Below are positions 1-5,759 of a stretch of DNA of 8,832 bases, piece by piece. The first letter of the stretch is position 1, and each line of letters opens with the position of its first letter. The position numbers and the translations under genes are program-made. The stretch is from Devosia sp. (GTDB lineage Bacteria > Pseudomonadota > Alphaproteobacteria > Rhizobiales > Devosiaceae): contig JAQGKH010000256.1 of the NCBI GenBank assembly GCA_028290225.1, forward strand, positions 1-8,832. Direction: 5' to 3'. The notes below the pieces were generated by a model. The model was not told the origin of the DNA. It saw only the letters and a list, made by a program, of their open reading frames with translations, and made no database searches.

Positions 1-17
1 GGTCGTCAAATTCCCGC

Positions 18-46
18 TTGCATCGCAAGGGGAGCTTGACTAGATG
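18..46 (+). promoter_or_regulatory. Possible sigma70-type promoter for the tRNA-Ala gene
   Basis: TTGCAT (18-23) and TAGATG (41-46) are separated by exactly 17 bases and would start transcription about 40 bases before the tRNA. The -35 element fits the consensus fairly well, but the -10 matches TATAAT at only three of six positions. A nearby TTGACT (36-41) has no -10 partner at the right distance. This is inferred from spacing alone. Confidence 0.25.
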
Positions 47-96
47 TTGCGCCGCGCTCCGGCAGGGTTTCCCGCCGCAGCGCTTCCCGTACGGAT

Positions 97-172
<76 letters not shown>

Positions 173-185
173 ATTCCTCCGCCCA

Positions 186-231
186 TGATCTGTTCTTCAC
201 CCCGTGTGATCTGTGGCCATGATTGTGGCCA
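186..231 (+). repeat. Short direct repeats in the pncB leader
   Basis: TGATCTGT occurs at 186-193 and again at 207-214, 21 bases apart, about two turns of the helix. A near copy, TGATTGT, follows at 220-226. TGTGGCCA occurs at 212-219 and 224-231, and because TGGCCA is palindromic these two copies can also pair as a 6-bp hairpin with a 6-base loop. The cluster lies in the 210-base tRNA-pncB intergenic region. It could be a regulator site for pncB or simply local sequence redundancy; I do not recognise it as a known operator. Confidence 0.35.
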
Positions 232-382
232 GTTCGCGTAACGGGCGCTTTGTGGCCTGAAGGTTTGTTGCCCCGAATCAAGGCGCATGGACTGGGCTCG
301 TCACGGCAAGAGGCCTGCTGCGGCTTTTCATCACCTGTCCGCCACGTTACAAGGCGGCCCGCGTCAGCTGGAGGTGAAGCCC

Positions 383-1687
383 GTGCCTACGACAGATATT
401 GCCCGCCGGGTTTATGACCATACCTGGAAGCTCGACCCGATCATCCGCAGCCTGCTGGATACCGATTTCTACAAGCTCTTGATGCTGCAAATGATCTGGG
501 GTCTTTACCCCAAGGTCGAGGCGACCTTCTCGCTGATCAATCGTACCCGCTCGGTCCGGCTGGCCCAGGAAATCGACGTTAACGAACTGCGCGCCCAACT
601 CGATCATGCCCGCACCTTGCGGTTCTCCAAAAAGGAGATGATCTGGCTGGCCGGCAACAGCTTTTATGGCTCGCGCCAGATCTTTGAGCCGGCCTTTCTG
701 AAATGGCTGGAAGATTTCAGCCTGCCTCCATACCATTTGGAGCAGCGCGACGGACAGTTCGTTCTCGAGTTTCCCGGCAAGTGGCTGGATACCTCGATGT
801 GGGAAATTCCGGCACTGTCCATCATCAACGAGCTGCGCAGCCGCGCCGCCATGAAGCGCTATGGGCCCTTTACCCTCGATGTGCTTTATGCCCGGGCCAA
901 GGCCAAGATGTGGGAAAAGGTCGAGCGGCTGCAAAAGCTTCCCGAGCTGCGCATTTCCGATTTCGGCACCCGCCGGCGTCACTCCTTCCTGTGGCAGCGC
1001 TGGTGCGTGGAAGCGCTCAAGGAAGGCATTGGGGAAGCCTTCACCGGCACCTCCAATGTCATGCTGGCCATGGATACCGATCTGGAGGCGCTCGGCACCA
1101 ATGCGCATGAGTTGCCCATGGTGCTGGCGGCGTTGGCGCAAACCGACGAGGCCTTGCGTGCCGCCCCATATCGAGTGCTGCAGGATTGGGAGAGCTATTA
1201 TGGCGGCAATCTCAAGATCGTGCTGCCCGATGCCTTCGGCACCGATTCGTTTCTCAAGCATGCGCCCGATTGGGTGGCGGACTGGACGGGATTCCGTCCC
1301 GACAGCGCCCCCGCCATCGCGGGCGGCGAGCGCATCATCCGCTGGTGGCAGGAGCGCGGCCGCGATCCTCGCGACAAGATGCTGATTTTTTCCGATGGGC
1401 TTGATGTCGATATGATCGAGGAAGCCTATCTGCATTTCGAGGGACGGGTGCGGATGGCCTTTGGCTGGGGCACCAACCTCACCAATGATTTCGAAGGCTG
1501 TGCCCCCGACCCCAATCCCGGCCTCGATCCCATTTCCATTGTCATCAAGGTCAGTGACGCCAATGGTCGGCCGGCGGTCAAGCTGTCCGACAATCCAGCC
1601 AAGGCCACCGGCGACAAGCGGGAAATTGAACGCTATCTCCGCGTTTTCGGTGATGTGGGGCGGGTGGAGCACGCGGTGCGGGTTTGA
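383..1687 (+). CDS. pncB: Nicotinate phosphoribosyltransferase
   Basis: PncB joins nicotinate to PRPP, with ATP hydrolysis, to give nicotinate mononucleotide. This is the entry step of the cytoplasmic Preiss-Handler NAD salvage pathway. The protein closely resembles the 434-residue Rhizobium/Agrobacterium enzyme from the N-terminus (DIARRVYDHTWKLDPIIRSL) onward. Family blocks include TDFYKLLMLQ, ISDFGTRRRHSFLWQRW, GTSNVMLAMD followed by NAHE, LPDAFGT and FGWGTNLTND. H242 in NAHE corresponds to the histidine that is phosphorylated in the Salmonella enzyme. I chose the GTG at 383 because GGAGGTG (370-376) sits 6 bases upstream and the product is then exactly 434 residues. A longer frame from the ATG at 287 would add 32 residues unlike the family. 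The nearest neighbours are the tRNA upstream and an uncharacterised gene 114 bases downstream, so it appears to be transcribed alone. Confidence 0.96.
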   Translation: MPTTDIARRVYDHTWKLDPIIRSLLDTDFYKLLMLQMIWGLYPKVEATFSLINRTRSVRLAQEIDVNELRAQLDHARTLRFSKKEMIWLAGNSFYGSRQIFEPAFLKWLEDFSLPPYHLEQRDGQFVLEFPGKWLDTSMWEIPALSIINELRSRAAMKRYGPFTLDVLYARAKAKMWEKVERLQKLPELRISDFGTRRRHSFLWQRWCVEALKEGIGEAFTGTSNVMLAMDTDLEALGTNAHELPMVLAALAQTDEALRAAPYRVLQDWESYYGGNLKIVLPDAFGTDSFLKHAPDWVADWTGFRPDSAPAIAGGERIIRWWQERGRDPRDKMLIFSDGLDVDMIEEAYLHFEGRVRMAFGWGTNLTNDFEGCAPDPNPGLDPISIVIKVSDANGRPAVKLSDNPAKATGDKREIERYLRVFGDVGRVEHAVRV

Positions 1688-1801
1688 CGCCGCCAAAGGC
1701 ACCCTTTCTTGTGGAGAACCCGCCTCCTCCTGTCCAGGTTAAGCGCGCTGGAACGCCCGGGTCTTAGCTTCGTTGCCACTTAACAAGGCCCGGATCCAAG
1801 T

Positions 1802-2053
1802 TTGACTTACCAATTGATCGACATCGCCGTAGCGCAGAAAAGCGCCCATCCCCGCCTGACCGACCGGGTGACCGGGAAGGTGCGCGCCGTCTTGACCGAA
1901 ACACGCGACGGGCGCGAACAGCGCCACGAACTGGCCATTCCGGTTTGGACCAACACATCTGGATCCATGAGCGAGGACGATATCGACATGGCCCTGCTGG
2001 TGAAGGCCGCCGATATTCTGGGGCGGCTCAAGGCCAAGCTCGATCACGTTTGA
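1802..2053 (+). CDS. Small uncharacterised protein (83 aa)
   Basis: I do not recognise this family. An in-frame TAA at 1781-1783 leaves TTG at 1802 as the first possible start, and the ribosome binding site there is poor. Codons have high GC at third positions, as in neighbouring genes, and the protein looks soluble, with a charged, helix-prone C-terminal half (about residues 55-83, starting MSEDDIDMALL and ending in a KAADILGRLKAKL-type helix). The middle part contains RVTGKVRAVLTETRDG, which could form beta strands. There is no signal peptide, membrane segment or cysteine motif. Its last 10 bases overlap the end of the convergent small gene at 2044-2256. An opposing 102-residue frame covers the same DNA, but its composition is less protein-like. 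A start further in, such as the ATG at 1967, cannot be excluded. Confidence 0.55.
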   Translation: MTYQLIDIAVAQKSAHPRLTDRVTGKVRAVLTETRDGREQRHELAIPVWTNTSGSMSEDDIDMALLVKAADILGRLKAKLDHV

Positions 2054-2256
2054 GACGCTGCGTTGTCGTCCCTCTGCAAAAACGCCAGATAGGCCGGCGA
2101 TAGTCCGGGCAGTGTCACCGGCCCAGCAATTGCGACTGCCGTGCTGGATTGTGATTTTTGGGCCGGCATCGCCCTGTCCCGGCGCTGTTCATCATGCCAG
2201 AACCACCACACCATCGGCAGCACCAGCAACCAGATTGCGATCACCTGCCACGCCAT
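2044..2256 (-). CDS. Small single-pass membrane protein (70 aa), function unknown
   Basis: I do not recognise a family. Residues 2-22 (AWQVIAIWLLVLPMVWWFW and neighbours) form one hydrophobic, tryptophan-rich segment followed by a charged HDEQRRDR stretch. This fits an N-terminal membrane anchor with the remaining 45 or so polar residues probably on the cytoplasmic side. The frame extends upstream to a TTG at 2268, but I prefer the ATG at 2256 because GGAGGG (2266-2261) lies 4 bases before it. That Shine-Dalgarno sequence is one arm of a perfect hairpin, described separately. The gene is downstream of fur by about 146 bases and could be read from the same transcript or from its own promoter. 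It overlaps the convergent gene at 1802-2053 by 10 bases. No homology search was possible, so a chance reading frame remains possible. Confidence 0.5.
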   Translation of the reverse strand: MAWQVIAIWLLVLPMVWWFWHDEQRRDRAMPAQKSQSSTAVAIAGPVTLPGLSPAYLAFLQRDDNAASQT

Positions 2257-2259
2257 CCC

Positions 2260-2288
2260 ACCCTCCAAGCAAAACCACTATGGAGGGT
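2260..2288 (-). promoter_or_regulatory. Hairpin covering the ribosome binding site of the small membrane protein gene
   Basis: Reading the - strand, ACCCTCCA (2288-2281) is followed by a 13-base loop and then TGGAGGGT (2267-2260). This is a perfect 8-bp inverted repeat. The downstream arm contains the whole Shine-Dalgarno sequence, and the ATG (2256-2254) follows three bases after the arm. In mRNA this would hide the ribosome binding site, as in translational attenuators or RNA thermometers. The pairing is visible directly; any regulatory role is inference. Confidence 0.5.
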
Positions 2289-2306
2289 CTAAGCGGTGAC
2301 ACTCTG

Positions 2307-2338
2307 TTAACGCTAGCAAGGCCGGCGGTTAGCGTTAA
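2307..2338. repeat. Perfect 9-bp inverted repeat between fur and the small membrane protein gene
   Basis: TTAACGCTA (2307-2315) and TAGCGTTAA (2330-2338) are exact reverse complements separated by 14 bases. On the + strand a further G-U and a C-G pair could extend the stem to 11 bp. It lies 65 bases past the fur stop codon in the direction of fur transcription. No T-run follows on the - strand, so it is not a classic intrinsic terminator. It could be an mRNA 3'-end stabiliser, a factor-dependent termination site, an operator or a copy of a dispersed intergenic repeat. Confidence 0.5.
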
Positions 2339-2403
2339 TCAGCGCAGGAGCGAGCGGGTAAGCTGCGAAGCGCCGTAGCAGGCTAAGGCTGTTTTGGGCT
2401 GAT
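2338..2403. repeat. Nested inverted repeats just downstream of fur
   Basis: ATCAGC (2338-2343) can pair with GCTGAT (2398-2403), enclosing a second small hairpin in which GCTGCG (2362-2367) pairs with CGTAGC (2374-2379) with one G-U pair on the + strand. The outer arm touches the fur stop codon. The stems are short, so this is a weak structure on its own. Taken with the 9-bp repeat beside it, however, the whole 2300-2403 stretch is unusually rich in potential stems and has no convincing gene. Confidence 0.3.
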
Positions 2404-2855
2404 CAAGGCTCGTCCTTGCGCCCCTTGGCGACAGGCGTGATCGGTACCGCGTAAAGCTCGAGTCGATGATCCACCAGGCGATAGCCCAGGCGCTTGGCAA
2501 TAACTTCCTGGATGGCCTCGATTTCTTCGTTGCGAAATTCGATCACGCGTCCGCTTCTGACATCGATCAGGTGATCGTGGTGTTCGTCCGGGATCAACTC
2601 GAATCGGGCTCGGCCGTCCTTGAAATCATGCTTGGTGACCAGCCCCGCTTCCTCGAACAGGTTGACCGTCCGGTACACCGTCGACAGCGAAATGCCGACG
2701 TCCACGGCAGCGGCGCGCCGGTGGAGTTCCTCGACATCGGGGTGGTCGGCGCTATCCTGGATCACCCGGGCAATGATCCGGCGCTGGTCGGTCATCCGCA
2801 TGCCCTGCGCCACACAGGCCTCTTCCAGGGTCGGTTCGGGGCCGATCTTGCTCAC
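2403..2855 (-). CDS. fur: Fur-family metal-responsive regulator, Mur-type
   Basis: This 150-residue DNA-binding repressor has an N-terminal winged helix (about 1-85, with STVYRTVNLFEEAGLV as the recognition region) and a C-terminal dimerisation and metal-binding domain. Both metal sites of Escherichia coli Fur appear conserved: H92, D94, E113 and H130 match H87, D89, E108 and H125; H38, E86, H93 and H95 match H33, E81, H88 and H90. The structural zinc cysteines are absent: the CxxC after HHDHLI is replaced by DVRS, and the protein has a single cysteine (C14). This matches rhizobial Fur/Mur, which responds mainly to manganese, so Mn-dependent control of uptake genes is the likely role. The GTG at 2855 is preceded by AGGA 8 bases upstream. 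It is the third gene of tsaB-rimI-fur, 33 bases after rimI. Confidence in the family is high; metal preference is inferred. Confidence 0.93.
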   Translation of the reverse strand: MSKIGPEPTLEEACVAQGMRMTDQRRIIARVIQDSADHPDVEELHRRAAAVDVGISLSTVYRTVNLFEEAGLVTKHDFKDGRARFELIPDEHHDHLIDVRSGRVIEFRNEEIEAIQEVIAKRLGYRLVDHRLELYAVPITPVAKGRKDEP

Positions 2856-2888
2856 GAGCGGGTTCCTGTCAAAGCCAGTTGCGACGGG

Positions 2889-3368
2889 TTAGCCAAGATC
2901 GGCCGCCATGACAAGCGCGGTGGCCGTTGATCCATCCGGGCGGGGATAATAGCCCTTGCGCTTGCCCACTTCCACAAAGCCATTGCTGCGGTAAAGGCGC
3001 AGGGCCGCCGTGTTGCGCTCATCGACCTCAAGAAACATCCGCCGCGCGGCGGAAAACAACAGATCGTCGAGCGCGGCTCGCAGCAGCGCCTGACCCACTC
3101 GCTTGCCCCGCCACTTGGGGTCCACCGCAATGCTCAGCAGTTCCGCCTCGTCCCCGATCAGTCGCACGAGAATAAAGCCGGCGAGGCGCCGGCGGGCATC
3201 ACACGCCACCAGCATAGTACATTCGGCCTGCTCCAGGAACTGGGCCAGTTCTTCGCGCGACCAGCCACGAAAAAAGCCCTGGGCATGGATGCGCGCCAGC
3301 TCCTCGGCGTCCCCCGGCTCGGCCGGTTCCACATGCAGGCCATGCGGCCCCAGCCACAACTTTCTCAC
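2889..3368 (-). CDS. rimI: GNAT acetyltransferase, RimI-type (protein N-terminal alanine acetyltransferase)
   Basis: RimI transfers acetyl from acetyl-CoA to the N-terminal alanine of ribosomal protein S18 in enterobacteria; the substrate here may be broader. The 159-residue protein spans one GNAT domain. The acetyl-CoA loop is at about 84-96 (PKWRGKRVGQALL, matching the RxGxG/A pattern). The RimI signature EVDERNTAALRLYRSNGF at 114-131 carries E114 and Y126, which correspond to the catalytic E103 and Y115 of E. coli RimI. The tail KRKGYYPR is also typical. The GTG start at 3368 overlaps the tsaB stop as GTGA, which points to translational coupling. The tsaB-rimI pairing is common in alphaproteobacteria. 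Confidence 0.9.
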   Translation of the reverse strand: MRKLWLGPHGLHVEPAEPGDAEELARIHAQGFFRGWSREELAQFLEQAECTMLVACDARRRLAGFILVRLIGDEAELLSIAVDPKWRGKRVGQALLRAALDDLLFSAARRMFLEVDERNTAALRLYRSNGFVEVGKRKGYYPRPDGSTATALVMAADLG

Positions 3369-3982
3369 AAGCGTGTCCGGGCGATGCGGGCAGCGCTTTG
3401 CGGCTTCGCGTCGGCCTCGCGCACATAGGCCGCTTCGGGAGGAAAGGCGCCGGGGTCGGCCGCCGCGCCAAAGCGGGCCAGCAGCGCGATATCGACAAAG
3501 GGCGACACGAGCAGCGTAGCATCCGGCGGCACTGCAGCTTGTGCATCGCTCATGGGCAGCAGCAGTGCCGGCCCGGCCGGAATGCCGGGAGCGGTAAATT
3601 GCTGGAAATAAGCCTCGCCCCGACGGGCATCCACCAGCACGGCGGCCGGTTTGCCCGGCGGCGCAGAAAGGGAAAGCGCCAGCAGGCTGGGCACTCCTAT
3701 CACCGGAAAGGCTCGCGCCAGCCCGATGCCGCGTGCGGCGGACAGCCCGATGCGCAGGCCGGTAAAGGAGCCCGGACCGGTCGACACCGCAACCCGCTCC
3801 AGGGCGCCATAGCGCAGGCCATTGCGCTCAAGCAGGGCTGCCAATCGGCCAAAGATCAGCTCGGCATGGCCCGTTGCAATCTCATCGACCTCCAGGTCCA
3901 CACGGCCATCGGCCAGCAGCAGTGCGAGCTGCAGGCGGGGCGCCGCGGTATCGATGGCGAGGGTGATGGGCAAGGTTTGCAT
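3365..3982 (-). CDS. tsaB: tRNA t6A37 synthesis protein TsaB
   Basis: TsaB is the scaffold partner of TsaD in the TsaB-TsaD-TsaE complex. The complex moves the threonylcarbamoyl group to A37 of tRNAs that read ANN codons. The 205-residue protein starts with the ASKHA-fold strand ITLAIDTAAPRLQLAL (6-21) and has the family's hallmark STGPGSFTGLRIGLSAARG at 67-85, followed by the interface helix. VDARRGEAYFQ (118-128) is also typical. It is slightly shorter than E. coli TsaB (231 aa), with the difference in the C-terminal half; nothing essential appears missing. The ATG at 3982 has only a weak upstream AAG. It is the first gene of the tsaB-rimI-fur cluster and is divergent from lnt, so its promoter should lie in 3983-4117. 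Confidence 0.93.
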   Translation of the reverse strand: MQTLPITLAIDTAAPRLQLALLLADGRVDLEVDEIATGHAELIFGRLAALLERNGLRYGALERVAVSTGPGSFTGLRIGLSAARGIGLARAFPVIGVPSLLALSLSAPPGKPAAVLVDARRGEAYFQQFTAPGIPAGPALLLPMSDAQAAVPPDATLLVSPFVDIALLARFGAAADPGAFPPEAAYVREADAKPQSAARIARTRL

Positions 3983-4117
3983 CTTATCGCTCTAGCGACG
4001 CTGCTGACCGGAGTCGAGACGGTTCAACCTGACAAAGCACGGCAGGCACCGCCTTGACGCTGGAGCCTGGCCCAGCCAGCTTGCCCCCATGCACCCCGAT
4101 TCGCCCCGCACCGCCCA
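3983..4117. promoter_or_regulatory. Divergent tsaB/lnt intergenic region
   Basis: These 135 bases must hold the promoter for the tsaB operon, and for lnt unless lnt is read from further upstream. I could not pick a convincing pair of boxes on either strand. TTGACG (4054-4059) points toward lnt, but the hexamer 17 bases later (CAGCTT) is a poor -10. On the - strand TTGTCA and TTGAAC (near 4034-4023) lack a good partner. Two GANTC sites, the CcrM methylation target in alphaproteobacteria, lie at 4011-4015 and 4098-4102. Confidence 0.35.
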
Positions 4118-5731
4118 ATGACCTGGCTGGCCGAAACCGCCATGCTGAGCCATGGCTGGCGCCGTTTTGTGCTGCTTGTGCTCGCCGGAGCGGTCGCGGG
4201 TTTGTCGATTCCGCCTTTGTTTGTGCTACCAGCACTGTTTGTGGCTTTCCCCATCTGGGTCTGGTGCCTTGATGGCGCCGAGCATGGGCGCAGATGGCGG
4301 CGCATCTTGGGGCCGGCCTTCACCATAGGTTTCGCCTTTGGGTGGGGCTATTTCACCGTCGCCTTCCACTGGCTGGGAGCAGCCTTCTTCGTGGAAGGCG
4401 GCGTGATGCTGGCATTGATGCCCTTTGCCGTTCTGGCACTGGCTGCGCTGATCGCTTTCTTCTGGGGACTGGGCAGCGCCGCAGCGCACCTGTTGTGGTC
4501 GACCGGCCCCTGGCGCGTGGTGACGCTCGCGACCTTTGTCACCGTGGCTGAATGGGCGCGCGGCCATGTGCTGACCGGATTTCCGTTCGATCTGCTGGGC
4601 TATGCGCTGACGCCCACCACCGAAATGATGCAGGCTACTGCCTTGGTCGGCGTTTATGGGCTGACTTTCCTGGCCGCCTTGCTGGCAATGACCCCGGCCC
4701 TGATCTGGCCGGCGGATGGGCGCACGCTGTCCTGGCGCCTGCTGCCATTCTTCTTGTCCCTTGCCGTGCTGGCGGCCCAGTTGGGCTATGGCTTTAACCG
4801 GCTGGCGGCAACGCCCGTGGTGGAGCGCACCGACATGGCGATGCGGCTCGTCCAGCCCCTGGTTTATGAGCACGCGAACTGGGCGCAAGCTGATCCATCC
4901 GGCCTGATCGACCGGCTGCTGATGCTGTCGGAAATCCAGATGGACCCCCAGGACAAGGGGCTGGCTGATATTACCCACCTGGTTTGGCCGGAATCGAGCC
5001 TGCCGTTTTTCCTCGCCGCCTATCCCGATGCGCTGGCACGGATCGCCCGCATGCTGCCGCAGGGAACCACTCTGCTGACCGGTGCGCCCCGCCAGCAGTT
5101 CGCACCGGGCGCCGCCGCCCCGTCCGGCCCCCCGTTCAACGCGGTGCTGGCGATCAACACCGATGGCGAGGTGATCGAGAGCTACGACAAGTCGCACCTC
5201 GTGCCTTTTGGCGAGTTCCTGCCGTTCCAGGGCTTCTTCGCCCAGCTGGGCATCAAGCAGTTCGTGCCGGGCGCTGAAGGCTGGGGCCACGGCGACGCCC
5301 GACGGCGATTGATACGCCTGCCCGCAACGCCAGCCTTGCTGGCCCTGATCTGTTACGAAATCCTGTTTTCAGGCGATCTGGGCGACACTGCCGACGCGGA
5401 GTTCCTGTTCAACATCACCAATGATGCTTGGTTTGATGGGTCGATCGGCCCTGCGCAGCATGCTCATCACGCCCGGGTGAGGGCCGTGGAGGAGGGCATG
5501 AGCCTCATCCGTGCCGCCAATACCGGCATCACCTTTGCCACCGATCCGCTGGGCCGGGTAACGGCCGAGCTGCCCCCTATGCAGATGGCAGCGCTGGATG
5601 TACGGCCTTCCCAGCGGCTGGCAGGCACCAGTTTCAGCCGGTGGCGTCACTGGCCCCTGCTGGTCGCGCTGATCGGCGGCCTGTTGATTTCGCTGGTCGC
5701 CTGGCGCGCCGAACGGCCGCGGCGGCGCTAG
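4118..5731 (+). CDS. lnt: Apolipoprotein N-acyltransferase
   Basis: Lnt attaches the third fatty acid to the N-terminal cysteine of lipoproteins in the inner membrane, the last step of lipoprotein maturation after Lgt and LspA. The 537-residue protein has several hydrophobic segments up to about residue 222, then a periplasmic nitrilase-type CN-hydrolase domain (about 240-500), and a final membrane segment (512-528). The catalytic triad is visible: E292 in WPES, K358 in YDKSHLVPFGEFLP and C412 in CYEILF, matching E267, K335 and C387 of E. coli. The N-terminus MTWLAETAMLSHGWRR resembles rhizobial Lnt, so I keep the ATG at 4118, although no Shine-Dalgarno sequence precedes it; ATG 4142 is the alternative. 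It is divergent from tsaB and convergent with pheT, 5 bases apart. In many Hyphomicrobiales lnt lies at the end of a miaB-phoH-ybeY-corC-lnt run, which is absent here. Confidence 0.96.
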   Translation: MTWLAETAMLSHGWRRFVLLVLAGAVAGLSIPPLFVLPALFVAFPIWVWCLDGAEHGRRWRRILGPAFTIGFAFGWGYFTVAFHWLGAAFFVEGGVMLALMPFAVLALAALIAFFWGLGSAAAHLLWSTGPWRVVTLATFVTVAEWARGHVLTGFPFDLLGYALTPTTEMMQATALVGVYGLTFLAALLAMTPALIWPADGRTLSWRLLPFFLSLAVLAAQLGYGFNRLAATPVVERTDMAMRLVQPLVYEHANWAQADPSGLIDRLLMLSEIQMDPQDKGLADITHLVWPESSLPFFLAAYPDALARIARMLPQGTTLLTGAPRQQFAPGAAAPSGPPFNAVLAINTDGEVIESYDKSHLVPFGEFLPFQGFFAQLGIKQFVPGAEGWGHGDARRRLIRLPATPALLALICYEILFSGDLGDTADAEFLFNITNDAWFDGSIGPAQHAHHARVRAVEEGMSLIRAANTGITFATDPLGRVTAELPPMQMAALDVRPSQRLAGTSFSRWRHWPLLVALIGGLLISLVAWRAERPRRR

Positions 5732-5759
5732 GGCCTTCAGGCCCGCAGCACGCCGCCGC
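5719..5759. terminator. GC-rich composite hairpin at the lnt/pheT convergence
   Basis: GCGGCGGCG (5719-5727) is the exact reverse complement of CGCCGCCGC (5751-5759). Inside it GGGCC (5731-5735) pairs with GGCCC (5740-5744) around a TTCA loop, leaving an asymmetric internal loop of 3 and 6 bases. The structure covers the last codons and both stop codons of the two tail-to-tail genes. There is no T-run on either side, so it would be a two-way 3'-end or factor-assisted terminator rather than a standard intrinsic one. The role is inferred from position and stability. Confidence 0.45.

Noticed and set aside
250..278. TTGTGG ... CCGAAT as a pncB promoter
   Set aside because: Spacing is 17 but each box matches the consensus at only about half its positions.
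287..382. N-terminal extension of PncB from the ATG at 287
   Set aside because: The 32 added residues are unlike the family, whereas the GTG at 383 has a strong Shine-Dalgarno sequence and gives the standard 434-residue length.
347..1702. 451-residue open frame on the - strand covering nearly all of pncB
   Set aside because: It is the antisense shadow of a high-GC gene: no stops arise because of codon bias. The pncB frame matches a known enzyme along its whole length, and the antisense product has no recognisable domain.
1695..1707. AAAGG-CAC-CCTTT hairpin just after pncB as a terminator
   Set aside because: Only five pairs, three of them A-T, with a 3-base loop and no T-run; too weak to call.
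1738..1784. GTTAAG/CTTAAC inverted repeat in the pncB to 1802 gap
   Set aside because: Six pairs with a 35-base loop; expected by chance.
1739..2047. 102-residue - strand frame opposite the 1802-2053 gene
   Set aside because: Its codon and residue composition look less like a real protein than the + strand frame. I could not rule it out completely without a search.
4226..5290. 354-residue - strand frame inside lnt
   Set aside because: Shadow of lnt, rich in Q, H and G with no domain; Lnt itself has its full catalytic triad in the + frame.
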